Program-made: the position numbers and the translations under genes | Source of the DNA: an uncultured Caulobacterales bacterium | GTDB taxonomy: Bacteria > Pseudomonadota > Alphaproteobacteria > Caulobacterales > Caulobacteraceae | DNA length: 38,191 nucleotides | Assembly (NCBI GenBank): GCA_903858185.1 | Contig: CAIOHT010000028.1 | Coordinates: 1-38,191 of the forward strand | Direction: 5' to 3' | Shown: positions 9,063 to 17,254 of the stretch, piece after piece | Numbering within the stretch: position 1 is the first letter of the stretch | Layout of the letters: each line of letters begins with the position of its first letter | The notes under the pieces: generated by a model | Database searches by the model: none | What the model was told of the DNA's origin: nothing | Seen by the model: the letters and a program-made list of their open reading frames with translations, nothing else

Positions 9063-9160
9063 TGTCATCCCGGAAGCCGCATAGCGGCTATCCGGGACAC
9101 AGATTGAATCCAAGCCGAATCTGGGTCCCGGCTCTGCGCTACGCTTCGGCCGGGATGACA
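9063..9160. repeat. Paired inverted repeat, family TGTCATCCCGG (second copy)
   Basis: TGTCATCCCGG (9063-9073) and CCGGGATGACA (9150-9160) are exact inverse copies, with two smaller hairpins inside (AAGCCGCATAGCGGCT; GCTCTGCGCTACGCTTCGGC). Same family as 6313-6409. It separates the HAD gene from the MaoC gene. Confidence 0.75.
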
Positions 9161-9170
9161 GGGGTGGATA

Positions 9171-10031
9171 TCACCACACCAGATCCGCCATCGCATACCG
9201 GGCCTTGACCCCTTCGGCGGCCAGCAGGGCGTCGACGGCGGGCGCCGACAGCCGGCCGTCCGGCCCCATGGCGGCTTCGCCGTGGATGCCCCGGGCGACG
9301 AACAGGCAGTCCAGCCCGCGATCCTCGGCGCCCAGAACGTCGGTGTGCACGCCGTCGCCGATGCACAGCACCCGGCGTGGGTCGACCGGCCGGTCCAGCA
9401 GCCGCGCGGCTTCCGCAAGGGCCAGATCATAGATCGGCGCATAGGGCTTGCCGGCCATCAGCACCTCGCCGCCCAGCTCCTTGTAGACGTCGGCCAGTGC
9501 GCCGCCGCAGTAGATCAGCCGGCTGCCGCGCTGCACGACGCGGTCGGGGTTGGCGCAGATCATCGGCAGACCGCGCGCGGCCGGGCCTGTGAGGCGTTCG
9601 CGGTAGTCCTCCGGCCCTTCGACCTCGTCATCATCAGGGCCGGTAACCGAGATGAAAGCCGCCTCGTCCGCTTCGCTGAAGTCGAGGCCCAGACCTTCGT
9701 AAAGCCCCCCGACCCGCTCCGGCCCGATCGTCCAGACAGGTCCCGGCGCACGCTCGGCCAGCAACGCCCGCGTCGCGTCGCCGGAGGTCACGAAGGCGCT
9801 CCAGGCTTCACGCGGCACGGCGAGGCTGTCGAGCTGGGCGACGACCTCCCAGGCCGGGCGGGGGGAGTTGGAGATGAGCACCACCGGCCCGCGCTCCGCC
9901 CGATAACGCGCCAGCGCCGCGCAGGCGTCCGGAAAGCTCTGCTCGCCGTTATGGATCACGCCCCAGACGTCGCTGAGGAGAACGTCGTAGTCGTTGGCGA
10001 GGGCGGCGAGGCCGGCGGGCAGAGCGGTCAT
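9171..10031 (-). CDS. HAD superfamily class IIA hydrolase (TIGR01459-like)
   Basis: A 286-residue HAD-type phosphatase. Motif I reads LLSDVWGVIHNG: the nucleophile D21 is present, but the usual second aspartate of DxD is W23. As I recall, this is characteristic of the TIGR01459 subfamily. Motif II is ISNSPRP, motif III lies in AGKPYAP, and motif IV is CIGDGVHTDVLGA, typical of class IIA (NagD-like) enzymes. The substrate is unknown. ATG at 10031 is used; the frame continues 12 residues upstream without support. The gene stands next to maoC-ribF, an arrangement I recall from other alphaproteobacteria. Confidence 0.85.
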   Translation of the reverse strand: MTALPAGLAALANDYDVLLSDVWGVIHNGEQSFPDACAALARYRAERGPVVLISNSPRPAWEVVAQLDSLAVPREAWSAFVTSGDATRALLAERAPGPVWTIGPERVGGLYEGLGLDFSEADEAAFISVTGPDDDEVEGPEDYRERLTGPAARGLPMICANPDRVVQRGSRLIYCGGALADVYKELGGEVLMAGKPYAPIYDLALAEAARLLDRPVDPRRVLCIGDGVHTDVLGAEDRGLDCLFVARGIHGEAAMGPDGRLSAPAVDALLAAEGVKARYAMADLVW

Positions 10032-10077
10032 GGGGTGGGCGGTATCGGCTGCGCTGCGGAGCGTCAATCACAGACAC

Positions 10078-10231
10078 GATCCTCCCCACGCGTGGGGAGG
10101 GGGACCGCCGGGACGGCGGTGGAGAGGCAGCGCGGGCGTTGAAGTTCGCTATCGAAGCTCAAAGCGGACGCCGAGGCGCCGCCCCTTCACCACGCTCCGC
10201 ATGGTTCCCCTCCCGGCAAGCGGGGAGGATC
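10078..10231. repeat. Long inverted repeat with CTCCCC/GGGGAG arms
   Basis: GATCCTCCCC (10078-10087) and GGGGAGGATC (10222-10231) are exact reverse complements. Internally, CCTCCCCACGCGTGGGGAGG is a nearly perfect hairpin and GACCGCCGGGACGGCGGT another. The element fills the gap between the S9 peptidase stop and the HAD start. It resembles the dispersed inverted repeats common in Caulobacteraceae intergenic DNA. Confidence 0.7.
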
Positions 10232-10233
10232 GC

Positions 10234-12267
10234 CTAATCTTCCCCCGTCCACCGCTTCATCCAGGCCTCGACCGACGCGTACCACTGGACGGAGTTCTGC
10301 GGCTTGAGCACCCAGTGGTTCTCGTCCGGGAAGTAGAGGAACTCGGTCGGCACGCCGAGCCGCTGGTTGGCGGTGTAGGCGCCAATGCCCTGGTCGAGCG
10401 GCACGCGGTAATCGCGGGCGCCGTGGATCACCAGCATCGGCGTCTTCCAGTCCTTCACATGGACCACCGGATTGAACCGGTCGACCGCCTGTGGATCGGT
10501 CCAGGGAACGCCGTACTGCTCTTCAGAGAAGTTTGGGATGTCGGTGGCGTAGGCCATGCTGCGGGTGTCGAACAGGCCGGCGTGATTGACCAGGCACTTC
10601 CACGGCGACTGCCACTGGCTGGCAATCCAGGCGACCATGTAGCCGCCGTAGGAGCCGCCCAGCGCGCAGGCCCGGCTGCTGTCGAGCCAGCTGTACTTGC
10701 CGAGCGCGGCGGTCCAGCCCTTCTGCAGGTCTTCCAGCGGGCGATCACCCCAGTGGCCGACGATCGACTGGGCGAAAGCCGTGCCGTAGCCGGTCGAGCC
10801 GTGGAAATCGATCATCACCACTGCGTAGCCCATGCCGGCCCAGACCTGCGGGTTCCAGCGATAGGACCAGGCGTTGCCGAAGCTGCCGTGCGGCCCGCCG
10901 TGGATCAGGAAGGCGACGGGATAGGTCTTGCCCGGCTGCCAGCCGGTCGGCTTGACGACGTAGCCGTGGACGGTCTCGCCGTTCCAGCCGGCAAAGCTGA
11001 ACTGCTCGGCCTCCGACATCGGCGTCTCGGCCATCGGGGTGGCGGCGATGCTGGTCAGCTGCCGCGGCGCGGCGGCGCCGGCGATGTCATAGATCTGGCC
11101 GGGCGAGGTGAGGGATTCACGCTGATAGACGATCACGCCGGGCGCCTGGTCGAAAGCGGCGACCGTGCCGTCGCCGACGATCGTGGTCGCCTTGCCGTCG
11201 GCGACGGCGACGGAGAGCAGCTTCACCTGGCCCAGGGACTGGCTCGTCAGCAGCAGCGCCTTGCCGTCCAGCGACCAGGCCAGGGTGTTGGCGCTGACAT
11301 CGAGATCGGGGGCGACCTCTCGTGTGGCGCCGGTCTTCAGATCGCGGACCATCAGCGCGGAGCGCTGGGCGATCATCACCGGGCCGCTTTCCGCGACATA
11401 GGCGAGCGACTTGCCGTCAGGCGACAGGACGGGGCGGCTGTCGGTGGTGGCGGCCGACGGGGCCAGCCGCGTCGGCTTCGCCGAACCATCGGCCGGGACG
11501 ACGTAGAGGCTTGAGATCGGGCCCGTGCCGGGGGAGACGCCGGCCGGCAGGGCGGCGAACCAGATGGACTTGCCATCGCGGCTGAGGGTCAGCTGCTCGC
11601 CGTCGATATCGGCCTTGAGGCCGCCGGTCAGGGGCGTGGCCTCCATCGGCGCGCCGATCCCGTCCAGCCGGATGCTGAACAGACCGGTGAAGAGATCGTC
11701 CTCGTACTTGTCGAAATTGCGCGGCAGCGCGCCGCCCACAAAGGACTTGCCGCTGGCCTTCAGCTTTTCGGCGGCATCCGCGCGGGTCTTGGTGCAGGCG
11801 AGATCAGCGCAGTCGGGATAGACGTCGAGCCCGACCACCAGCACCCGGCCGTCGGCCGAGACGCGGAAGAAGCCGACATCGAGCGGCAGGCTGGTGATCT
11901 GGACGCGGGAGGAGCCGTCGGCGGCCATGCGCCAGACCTGGCGGGAACCGGACTTCGAGGACAGCACATAGAGCCACTTGCCGTCGGCCGACCAGGCGGG
12001 CGCGGGCGGGGCCTTCTCGTCCTTCAGCAGCGCGACCGGGGCGGCGCCGGCGGTCTTGCGATCCAGCAGCCAGAGGGCCTGGACGCCCTTGTTGCCGTCC
12101 CAGTCGGTGCTGCGGACGGCATAGGCGAGCCACCGGCCGTCGGGGGAAATGTTGGGGTCGCCGACGCGATCCTGTGTGGCGAGATCCTTCGCCGTGAACG
12201 GACGCGCCTCGGCCGCCGTCGAGAACATGAGCGCGAGCGCAAGGCCCGCCGCTGCAAACAGTCGCAT
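10234..12267 (-). CDS. Secreted S9 family peptidase (dipeptidyl/acylaminoacyl peptidase type)
   Basis: A 677-residue serine peptidase of the prolyl oligopeptidase clan. A signal peptide is evident (MRLFAAAGLALALMFSTAAEA), so the enzyme is exported to the periplasm or beyond. An N-terminal beta-propeller with WD40-like TolB repeats (ISPDGRWLAY, PAWSADGKWLYV, LSPDGKSLAYV) precedes the C-terminal alpha/beta-hydrolase domain. The triad is S539 (GGSYGGYM), D619 (GARDYRVP) and H651 (ENHWVL). Such enzymes trim short peptides from the N-terminus. It starts 73 bases after tipF on the same strand; no functional link to tipF is obvious. Confidence 0.93.
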   Translation of the reverse strand: MRLFAAAGLALALMFSTAAEARPFTAKDLATQDRVGDPNISPDGRWLAYAVRSTDWDGNKGVQALWLLDRKTAGAAPVALLKDEKAPPAPAWSADGKWLYVLSSKSGSRQVWRMAADGSSRVQITSLPLDVGFFRVSADGRVLVVGLDVYPDCADLACTKTRADAAEKLKASGKSFVGGALPRNFDKYEDDLFTGLFSIRLDGIGAPMEATPLTGGLKADIDGEQLTLSRDGKSIWFAALPAGVSPGTGPISSLYVVPADGSAKPTRLAPSAATTDSRPVLSPDGKSLAYVAESGPVMIAQRSALMVRDLKTGATREVAPDLDVSANTLAWSLDGKALLLTSQSLGQVKLLSVAVADGKATTIVGDGTVAAFDQAPGVIVYQRESLTSPGQIYDIAGAAAPRQLTSIAATPMAETPMSEAEQFSFAGWNGETVHGYVVKPTGWQPGKTYPVAFLIHGGPHGSFGNAWSYRWNPQVWAGMGYAVVMIDFHGSTGYGTAFAQSIVGHWGDRPLEDLQKGWTAALGKYSWLDSSRACALGGSYGGYMVAWIASQWQSPWKCLVNHAGLFDTRSMAYATDIPNFSEEQYGVPWTDPQAVDRFNPVVHVKDWKTPMLVIHGARDYRVPLDQGIGAYTANQRLGVPTEFLYFPDENHWVLKPQNSVQWYASVEAWMKRWTGED

Positions 12268-12340
12268 CCAGAAATCCCCTTCAACCGTCCGCCCACGCTA
12301 TGGGCGCCTGCGGCGGGGAGCAAGGCCGGCCTTCCGGCGG

Positions 12341-13600
12341 CTACCAGCCCGACGCGCGACGCAGGGTGGTGCGCATGAAGTCGGCGGGGGGATCGGCCTC
12401 GGCCAGCACGGCATCGCGGATCGCGCGGGGTTCGCCGAACAGGTGGCCCTGGCCGAAGGCCATGTCGAGCTCGAGGATGTCGACCACCTGCCGCTCGCTC
12501 TCGACCTTCTCGATGATCACCTCGATGCCGTAGCGGCGGGTGAGCCGGGCGAAGTCCGAGGCATGCAGGTCCGGCAGCGAGCGGATGACCAGCCGGCCTT
12601 CCGACTCTTCCAGCTGGTCGAGCAGCAGCTGCGCGCCGACCTTGATGAACTTCACGTCCGACCGCGCCAGGTCCTGGAAGTCCAGGTCCAGGTCCATGAC
12701 CTTGTCGAGGCTGAAGCGGAAGCCGAGGTCGGCCAGCCGGGCCATGTGCCGGGCCTCGACCGCGCCGCGCCGCTCGAACGCCGCCTGGCCCAGTTCGAAG
12801 ATCAGGGCGCCGGCCATGTCCTTGTTGGCCGACAGGAAGTCGAGGAACTGCGGGAAGAAGGTCTCGTCCGACAGGCTGGCCAGCGAGATGTTGCAGAAGA
12901 TGCCGATCTTGCGGTCCTGCTTGGCCAGCCGGCGCACGATCTGCACGCAGCGGAACAGCAGCAGGTTGTCGATCGCCGCCACCAGACCTTCCGGCTCCGC
13001 CACCGACAGATACTCGGCGGGCATCATGACCCGGCCCGTATCGTCGCGCAGGCGCGAGAAGCTCTCGTAGAAGACGGTGCGGCGCTGCGGCAGCGAGACG
13101 ACCGGCTGAAGGTAGAGGTCGACGCGGTTGCCGGCCAGGGCGTCCTTGACGGTGTCGAGGAGGGCGACCGACTGCGGGCCGCGGCCCAGCGCGCCCGGCG
13201 GGGCGGCGGCGACGCGGCTGGAAAGCTGCGCCTCCATCTGCTCGGCCATCCGCTGGACGGCATCCTCGAGCGAGTGAACCTCGCTGGTCAGTTCCTCGGA
13301 GCGGCGCAGGGCGTCGGTGGTTACGGTGTCGACCACCTCGTTGAGGCGACTGTCGATCTTCTCGATCTGCCGGGCAAGGATCAGGTGGGCCTCGCGGATG
13401 TTGCCGAGGTCGTCCTTCATCCGCGCCGTCTGGATCGCCGCGTCGATCAACGAGTGGAAGGCGAACGCCAGGGCGAGGCCCCCGACCAGAGCCGCGACGC
13501 CCGCACCCCATCCGCCACCGTTGCGCCAGATGCCCAGCGCAACGATCAGGGAGAGACAGAGGTAGGCGCCGCAGAGCAGCGCAAGGGTAAGCCTTCGCAT
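12341..13600 (-). CDS. tipF: TipF-like degenerate EAL-domain protein (c-di-GMP receptor for flagellum assembly)
   Basis: A 419-residue protein with two membrane helices (about 5-24 and 33-50), a long coiled coil (about 60-130) and a C-terminal EAL domain. This is the architecture of Caulobacter TipF, which binds c-di-GMP and helps place the flagellum at the new pole. The EAL domain lacks phosphodiesterase residues: the signature is ESF (179-181), the usual DDFG site reads DKVM, and the second glutamate of the ELTE-type motif is replaced (FELGQ). QGHLFGEP and the lysine region VKFIKV remain. The start is placed at ATG 13600, since the frame's 19 extra upstream residues are polar and end just before the first helix. 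It is divergent from feoA. Confidence 0.85.
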   Translation of the reverse strand: MRRLTLALLCGAYLCLSLIVALGIWRNGGGWGAGVAALVGGLALAFAFHSLIDAAIQTARMKDDLGNIREAHLILARQIEKIDSRLNEVVDTVTTDALRRSEELTSEVHSLEDAVQRMAEQMEAQLSSRVAAAPPGALGRGPQSVALLDTVKDALAGNRVDLYLQPVVSLPQRRTVFYESFSRLRDDTGRVMMPAEYLSVAEPEGLVAAIDNLLLFRCVQIVRRLAKQDRKIGIFCNISLASLSDETFFPQFLDFLSANKDMAGALIFELGQAAFERRGAVEARHMARLADLGFRFSLDKVMDLDLDFQDLARSDVKFIKVGAQLLLDQLEESEGRLVIRSLPDLHASDFARLTRRYGIEVIIEKVESERQVVDILELDMAFGQGHLFGEPRAIRDAVLAEADPPADFMRTTLRRASGW

Positions 13601-13711
13601 GGTCCCGCCTGCACGAATCGTTTGAGAGTATCCCGTGCTGCGCATCATGGTGTCCAAGGTATTAACGCCGCACTGCCGTCCACAGCCGATTCAGCAGCAT
13701 CGACAGGGGCA

Positions 13712-13736
13712 TTGCCGAATGATAATCGTTCGCAAT
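13712..13736. promoter_or_regulatory. Putative Fur box upstream of feoAB
   Basis: TTGCCGAATGATAATCGTTC, continuing to GCAA, forms an interrupted palindrome (TTGC.GAA ... TTCGCAA) with the GATAAT core of Fur sites. It ends 17 bases before the feoA start, in the tipF-feoA divergent region. Iron-replete Fur would be expected to repress feoAB from here. The call rests on motif likeness and on the nature of the downstream genes. Confidence 0.6.
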
Positions 13737-13752
13737 CACCTCCGGAAACCGC

Positions 13753-14061
13753 ATGTCTGAAGCCGCCCTTCCTGACGCCGCCGTCGCGCCTGCCGACACG
13801 GGCCTGCTGAGCATCGCCAGGGTCGGCGCGCGCGGCGTGATCACGCGGGTCTCGGCCTTTGACGGCGCCCTGCCGGCGGAAGAGCTCGAGCGCCGCCTGC
13901 TGGAACTCGGCTTCGTCGAGGGCGCCCGGATCGAGGTGCTCGAGGAGGGCCTGTTCGGCCGCGACCCGATCGCCGTGAAGCTCGACGACATGCGCGTGGC
14001 CATTCGCCGGCGGGAGGCCGCCGCCATCCTGATGTCCTACGATTCACGGGCCGACGCTTGA
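13753..14061 (+). CDS. feoA: Ferrous iron transport protein A
   Basis: A small cytosolic SH3-like protein (102 residues) that assists FeoB. The family pattern is seen from about residue 45 to 95: ERRLLELGFVEGARIEVLEE, then FGRDPIAVKLDDMRVAIRRREA. The first 20 residues are Ala/Pro-rich and outside the domain. The stop overlaps the TTG start of feoB by four bases (TTGA), so the two are translationally coupled. A Fur-box-like palindrome lies just upstream. Confidence 0.92.
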   Translation: MSEAALPDAAVAPADTGLLSIARVGARGVITRVSAFDGALPAEELERRLLELGFVEGARIEVLEEGLFGRDPIAVKLDDMRVAIRRREAAAILMSYDSRADA

Positions 14062-15932
14062 CCGACTCCTCGCTCGCCCCGACGCACCTGGCGCTGGTGG
14101 GCAACCCCAACACCGGCAAGACCGCCCTGTTCAACGCCCTGACCGGCAGCCGCCAGAAGGTCGCCAACTACGCCGGCGTGACCGTCGAGCGGAAGGAAGG
14201 CGTGCTGACCAGCCCCTCCGGCCGGGTCATCCATGTGGTCGATCTGCCGGGCACCTATTCCCTGCGGGCCCGCAGCCCGGACGAGGCGGTGACCCGCGAT
14301 GCGGTGCTCGGCAGGCTGGCGGGCGAGACCCCGCCCGACGTGATCGTCTGCGTCGCCGACGCGACCAACCTGCGGCTGGTCCTGCGGCTGGCGCTGGAAC
14401 TGAAGCAGGTGGGTCGCCCGTTCGTGCTGGCGCTCAACATGTTCGACATCGCCCAGCGTCAGGGTCTGCGGATCGACCTGGAAGGTCTGTCACGCGAGAT
14501 CGGCGCCCCGATCGTCACCACAGTCGCGACCCGCAAGCGCGGCATCGAGGATCTGGTCGTCCAGGCCGAGGCGCTCGCCGGCTCCATGCCTGCGGGCGAG
14601 AATGTCTGGCATGAACCGTCCGCCGAAGAGATCCGCCATGCGCACAGCGAGGCGCAACGGATCATGCGCGCCTGCGTCCGCGCGCCGGAGCGGCCCGACA
14701 CCCTGACCTCGCGGATCGATCACGTCCTGCTGCAGCCGGTGGCCGGGCTGGTGATCCTGTCGGCGATCATGTTCGTCATCTTCCAGGCGGTGTTCAGCTG
14801 GGCCACGCCCGTGGCGGATCTGATCGACGCAGGCTTCGTGCTTCTGGGCGATCTGGTCGGCCGGGTCGTCACCCATGACCTGCTGCGCAGCCTGCTGGTC
14901 GATGGTCTGATCGCGGGCGTCGGCAGTGTGCTGGTCTTCCTGCCGCAGATCATCATCGTGTTCTTCTTTATCCTCCTGCTGGAGGACTCCGGCTACATGG
15001 CCCGCGCGGCCTTCCTGCTCGACAGGCTGATGGGCGTGGCGGGCCTGCACGGCCGGGCCTTCATTCCGCTGCTGTCGAGCCACGCCTGCGCCATCCCGGG
15101 CATCATGTCCGCGCGGGTGATCGACCAGAAGCACGACCGGCTGACGACGATCCTGATCGCGCCGCTGATGACCTGCTCGGCGCGCCTTCCGGTCTACACC
15201 CTGATCATCTCGGCCCTGATCCCGAACCGCACGGTCTGGGGCTTCATCAACCTGCAGGGCCTGGTGATGTTCGGGCTTTACGGCGCAGGCCTGGTCTCCG
15301 GGCTGGTCGTCGCCTTCATCATCCGCAGGGTCTTCTGGCGCACGGCGTCGGAGCCGTTCTTGATGGAGTTGCCGACCTACAAGGCGCCCGAAGTGCGCAA
15401 TGTGCTGCTGAACCTGTGGCAGCGGGTGGTCATCTTCCTGAACCGCGCCGGCCGCATCATTCTGCCGCTGATGATCCTGGTCTGGGCCCTCTCGACCTTT
15501 CCCTACCCGCCCGAGGGCGCGACGGGACCGGCCATCGACTACAGCTTTGCCGGCATGATCGGCCACTTCATCCAGCCGCTGCTGGCCCCGATCGGTTTCA
15601 ACTGGCAGATGTCGATCGCCCTGATCCCCGGCATGGCGGCCCGCGAGGTCGCAGTGGCGACGCTGGGCACGATCTACGCCGTCGGCGATGTCGACGGCGC
15701 GGGCGGCGCGGTGCTCACCCAGATCGTGGCCAGCCAATGGTCGCTGGCCACCGGCCTGTCGTTCCTCGCCTGGTACGTCTTCGCGCCGCAGTGCGTGGCG
15801 ACGCTGGGCGTGGTCAAGCGCGAGACCAACGGCTGGACCTGGCCGACTGTGATGTTCGTCTACATGTTCGCCCTGGCCTATCTGGCGGCGCTGGCGACCT
15901 ACCGCGGCGCGCTGGCCCTCGGCTGGGGTTAG
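14058..15932 (+). CDS. feoB: Ferrous iron transporter FeoB
   Basis: A GTPase-linked inner-membrane Fe(II) importer of 624 residues, shorter than the roughly 770 of E. coli FeoB, as in many alphaproteobacteria. The G domain shows G1 GNPNTGKT (15-22), G3 DLPG (62-65) and G4 NMFD (127-130). A helical spacer follows and then the two Gate regions: LEDSGYMARAAFLLDR with HACAIPGIMSARV, and CSARLPVYTLI. The start is TTG at 14058, inside the feoA stop (TTGA); no ATG lies near this point in frame. The 3' end overlaps the convergent DUF418 gene by four bases. No FeoC is seen downstream. Confidence 0.95.
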   Translation: MTDSSLAPTHLALVGNPNTGKTALFNALTGSRQKVANYAGVTVERKEGVLTSPSGRVIHVVDLPGTYSLRARSPDEAVTRDAVLGRLAGETPPDVIVCVADATNLRLVLRLALELKQVGRPFVLALNMFDIAQRQGLRIDLEGLSREIGAPIVTTVATRKRGIEDLVVQAEALAGSMPAGENVWHEPSAEEIRHAHSEAQRIMRACVRAPERPDTLTSRIDHVLLQPVAGLVILSAIMFVIFQAVFSWATPVADLIDAGFVLLGDLVGRVVTHDLLRSLLVDGLIAGVGSVLVFLPQIIIVFFFILLLEDSGYMARAAFLLDRLMGVAGLHGRAFIPLLSSHACAIPGIMSARVIDQKHDRLTTILIAPLMTCSARLPVYTLIISALIPNRTVWGFINLQGLVMFGLYGAGLVSGLVVAFIIRRVFWRTASEPFLMELPTYKAPEVRNVLLNLWQRVVIFLNRAGRIILPLMILVWALSTFPYPPEGATGPAIDYSFAGMIGHFIQPLLAPIGFNWQMSIALIPGMAAREVAVATLGTIYAVGDVDGAGGAVLTQIVASQWSLATGLSFLAWYVFAPQCVATLGVVKRETNGWTWPTVMFVYMFALAYLAALATYRGALALGWG

Positions 15933-17161
15933 GCGGCTTTCGCCGCCAGCCCCTTGCCGTAGGTCAGACGGCGCCAGACCCATTCCAGCGGGCCCATACG
16001 GAAGCGGGACAGCCAGAGCGGCGACCAGACCAGTTGCAGCGCCCAGACGCCGAACACGAACAGCCACAGCGTATCGCGGTCGAACGCGCCGAACAGGCCC
16101 AGGCCCCGCCCGCTCCAGAAGATCGTCGTCAGGATCAACGACTGCGTCAGGTAGTTGGTGAAGGCCATCTGCCCCACGGCCGCCAGAGGCCTGAGCAGGG
16201 ACCGCATGACGGCCAGCTTGATCAGCAGGATCAGGGTCGAGGCGTAGCCCAGCGAGATCACCAGACTGAGGAACTCATTGGCCGCCGCATAGCGACCGTA
16301 GCTCTGCGGAAACGCGTAGCCGTTGGCCAGGATCGCCTGGGCCGAGGTCCCAACCGCCCAGAGGCTCGCGGCGCCGGCGGCCACCGAGAGCAGATAGACC
16401 CAGACCGGCGACTTGCCGATCAGGAAGCCCCATTTGAACAGCGACAGGCCGATCATCATCAGGGCGACCGTGCGGAACACGAACATGAACGCGCTGGACG
16501 CCTGGACAAACAGCCAGCCGTTGAAGTTCTCCTTCATCGCCGGCAGCAGACCCGAGCGCATCGCCTCCACTGCGGCCCGCGCCGACTCTGCCGTGGATCC
16601 GGCCAGCATGCTGGTCTGAACGTCCTTCTGAACCGTGGCAGGCGCGTATTCGAGCGCGATCATCGGCCCGACCGCGATCAGCGATCCCAGCAGCACGATC
16701 GTCAGGCCCGTCCAGAACAGGCGCCGGGCCGACCAGGACCGCGCCAGCATCATGAACAATCCGGCCCAGGCGTAGAGCAGCAGGATGTCGCCGTACCAGA
16801 CGGCCAGGCCGTGGATCAGGCCGAACACCGCAAGCCAGAACAGCCGTCTGCGCAGAAGCGCGCCCCTGGCCAGATCGCTGCGCTCGCCGCCGATCAGGAA
16901 CAGCGAGACCCCGAACAGCATCGAGAACAGCGTGACGAACTTGAACTCGAAGAAGGTCCGCACCGTCCACCAGGCCGTCTGGGCGTCGGCGTCGAAGCCG
17001 TGCGGCGAGAGCTTTGGCGCCATGAACGCCTCGAACGGCAGGGCAAAGGCGGCGATGTTGACCGCCAGGATGCCCATGACGCCAAGGCCCCGAAGCACGT
17101 CGAGCTGCAGATGCCGATCGGCCGCGGCCACCGGCGTGAGACGGTCTGATGTCATGCTCAT
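15929..17161 (-). CDS. DUF418 family membrane protein (YeiB-like)
   Basis: A polytopic inner-membrane protein of 410 residues with about nine to ten hydrophobic segments. The N-terminal LQLDVLRGLGVMGILAVNI, the FFEFKFVTLFSMLFG segment and the C-terminal DUF418 block (PLAAVGQMAFTNYLTQS ... WSPLWLSRFRMGPLEWVWRR) identify the family. Its function is not established; it has been proposed to take part in transport or envelope modification. The start is put at ATG 17161 (MSMTSDR), which follows GGGGGAACCG; the frame is open nine residues further up. It is convergent with feoB, overlapping it by four bases. Confidence 0.85.
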   Translation of the reverse strand: MSMTSDRLTPVAAADRHLQLDVLRGLGVMGILAVNIAAFALPFEAFMAPKLSPHGFDADAQTAWWTVRTFFEFKFVTLFSMLFGVSLFLIGGERSDLARGALLRRRLFWLAVFGLIHGLAVWYGDILLLYAWAGLFMMLARSWSARRLFWTGLTIVLLGSLIAVGPMIALEYAPATVQKDVQTSMLAGSTAESARAAVEAMRSGLLPAMKENFNGWLFVQASSAFMFVFRTVALMMIGLSLFKWGFLIGKSPVWVYLLSVAAGAASLWAVGTSAQAILANGYAFPQSYGRYAAANEFLSLVISLGYASTLILLIKLAVMRSLLRPLAAVGQMAFTNYLTQSLILTTIFWSGRGLGLFGAFDRDTLWLFVFGVWALQLVWSPLWLSRFRMGPLEWVWRRLTYGKGLAAKAA

Positions 17162-17254
17162 CGGTTCCCCCGCGATCTCGCGAGGCAAACCTTCCTGATC
17201 GGAAACAGGCTGTCCAGAGGGGTCGGCGAACTTCGTTCGCCGAAGGTCGCCGGC

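Noticed and set aside
12024-13511. 495-codon minus-strand frame overlapping tipF and the S9 peptidase
   Set aside because: A second frame of the same strand with Arg/Gly/Pro-rich translation; tipF accounts for the region.
14490-16067. 525-codon minus-strand frame opposite feoB
   Set aside because: Antisense shadow rich in Asp/Gln/Arg, overlapping a well-identified gene.
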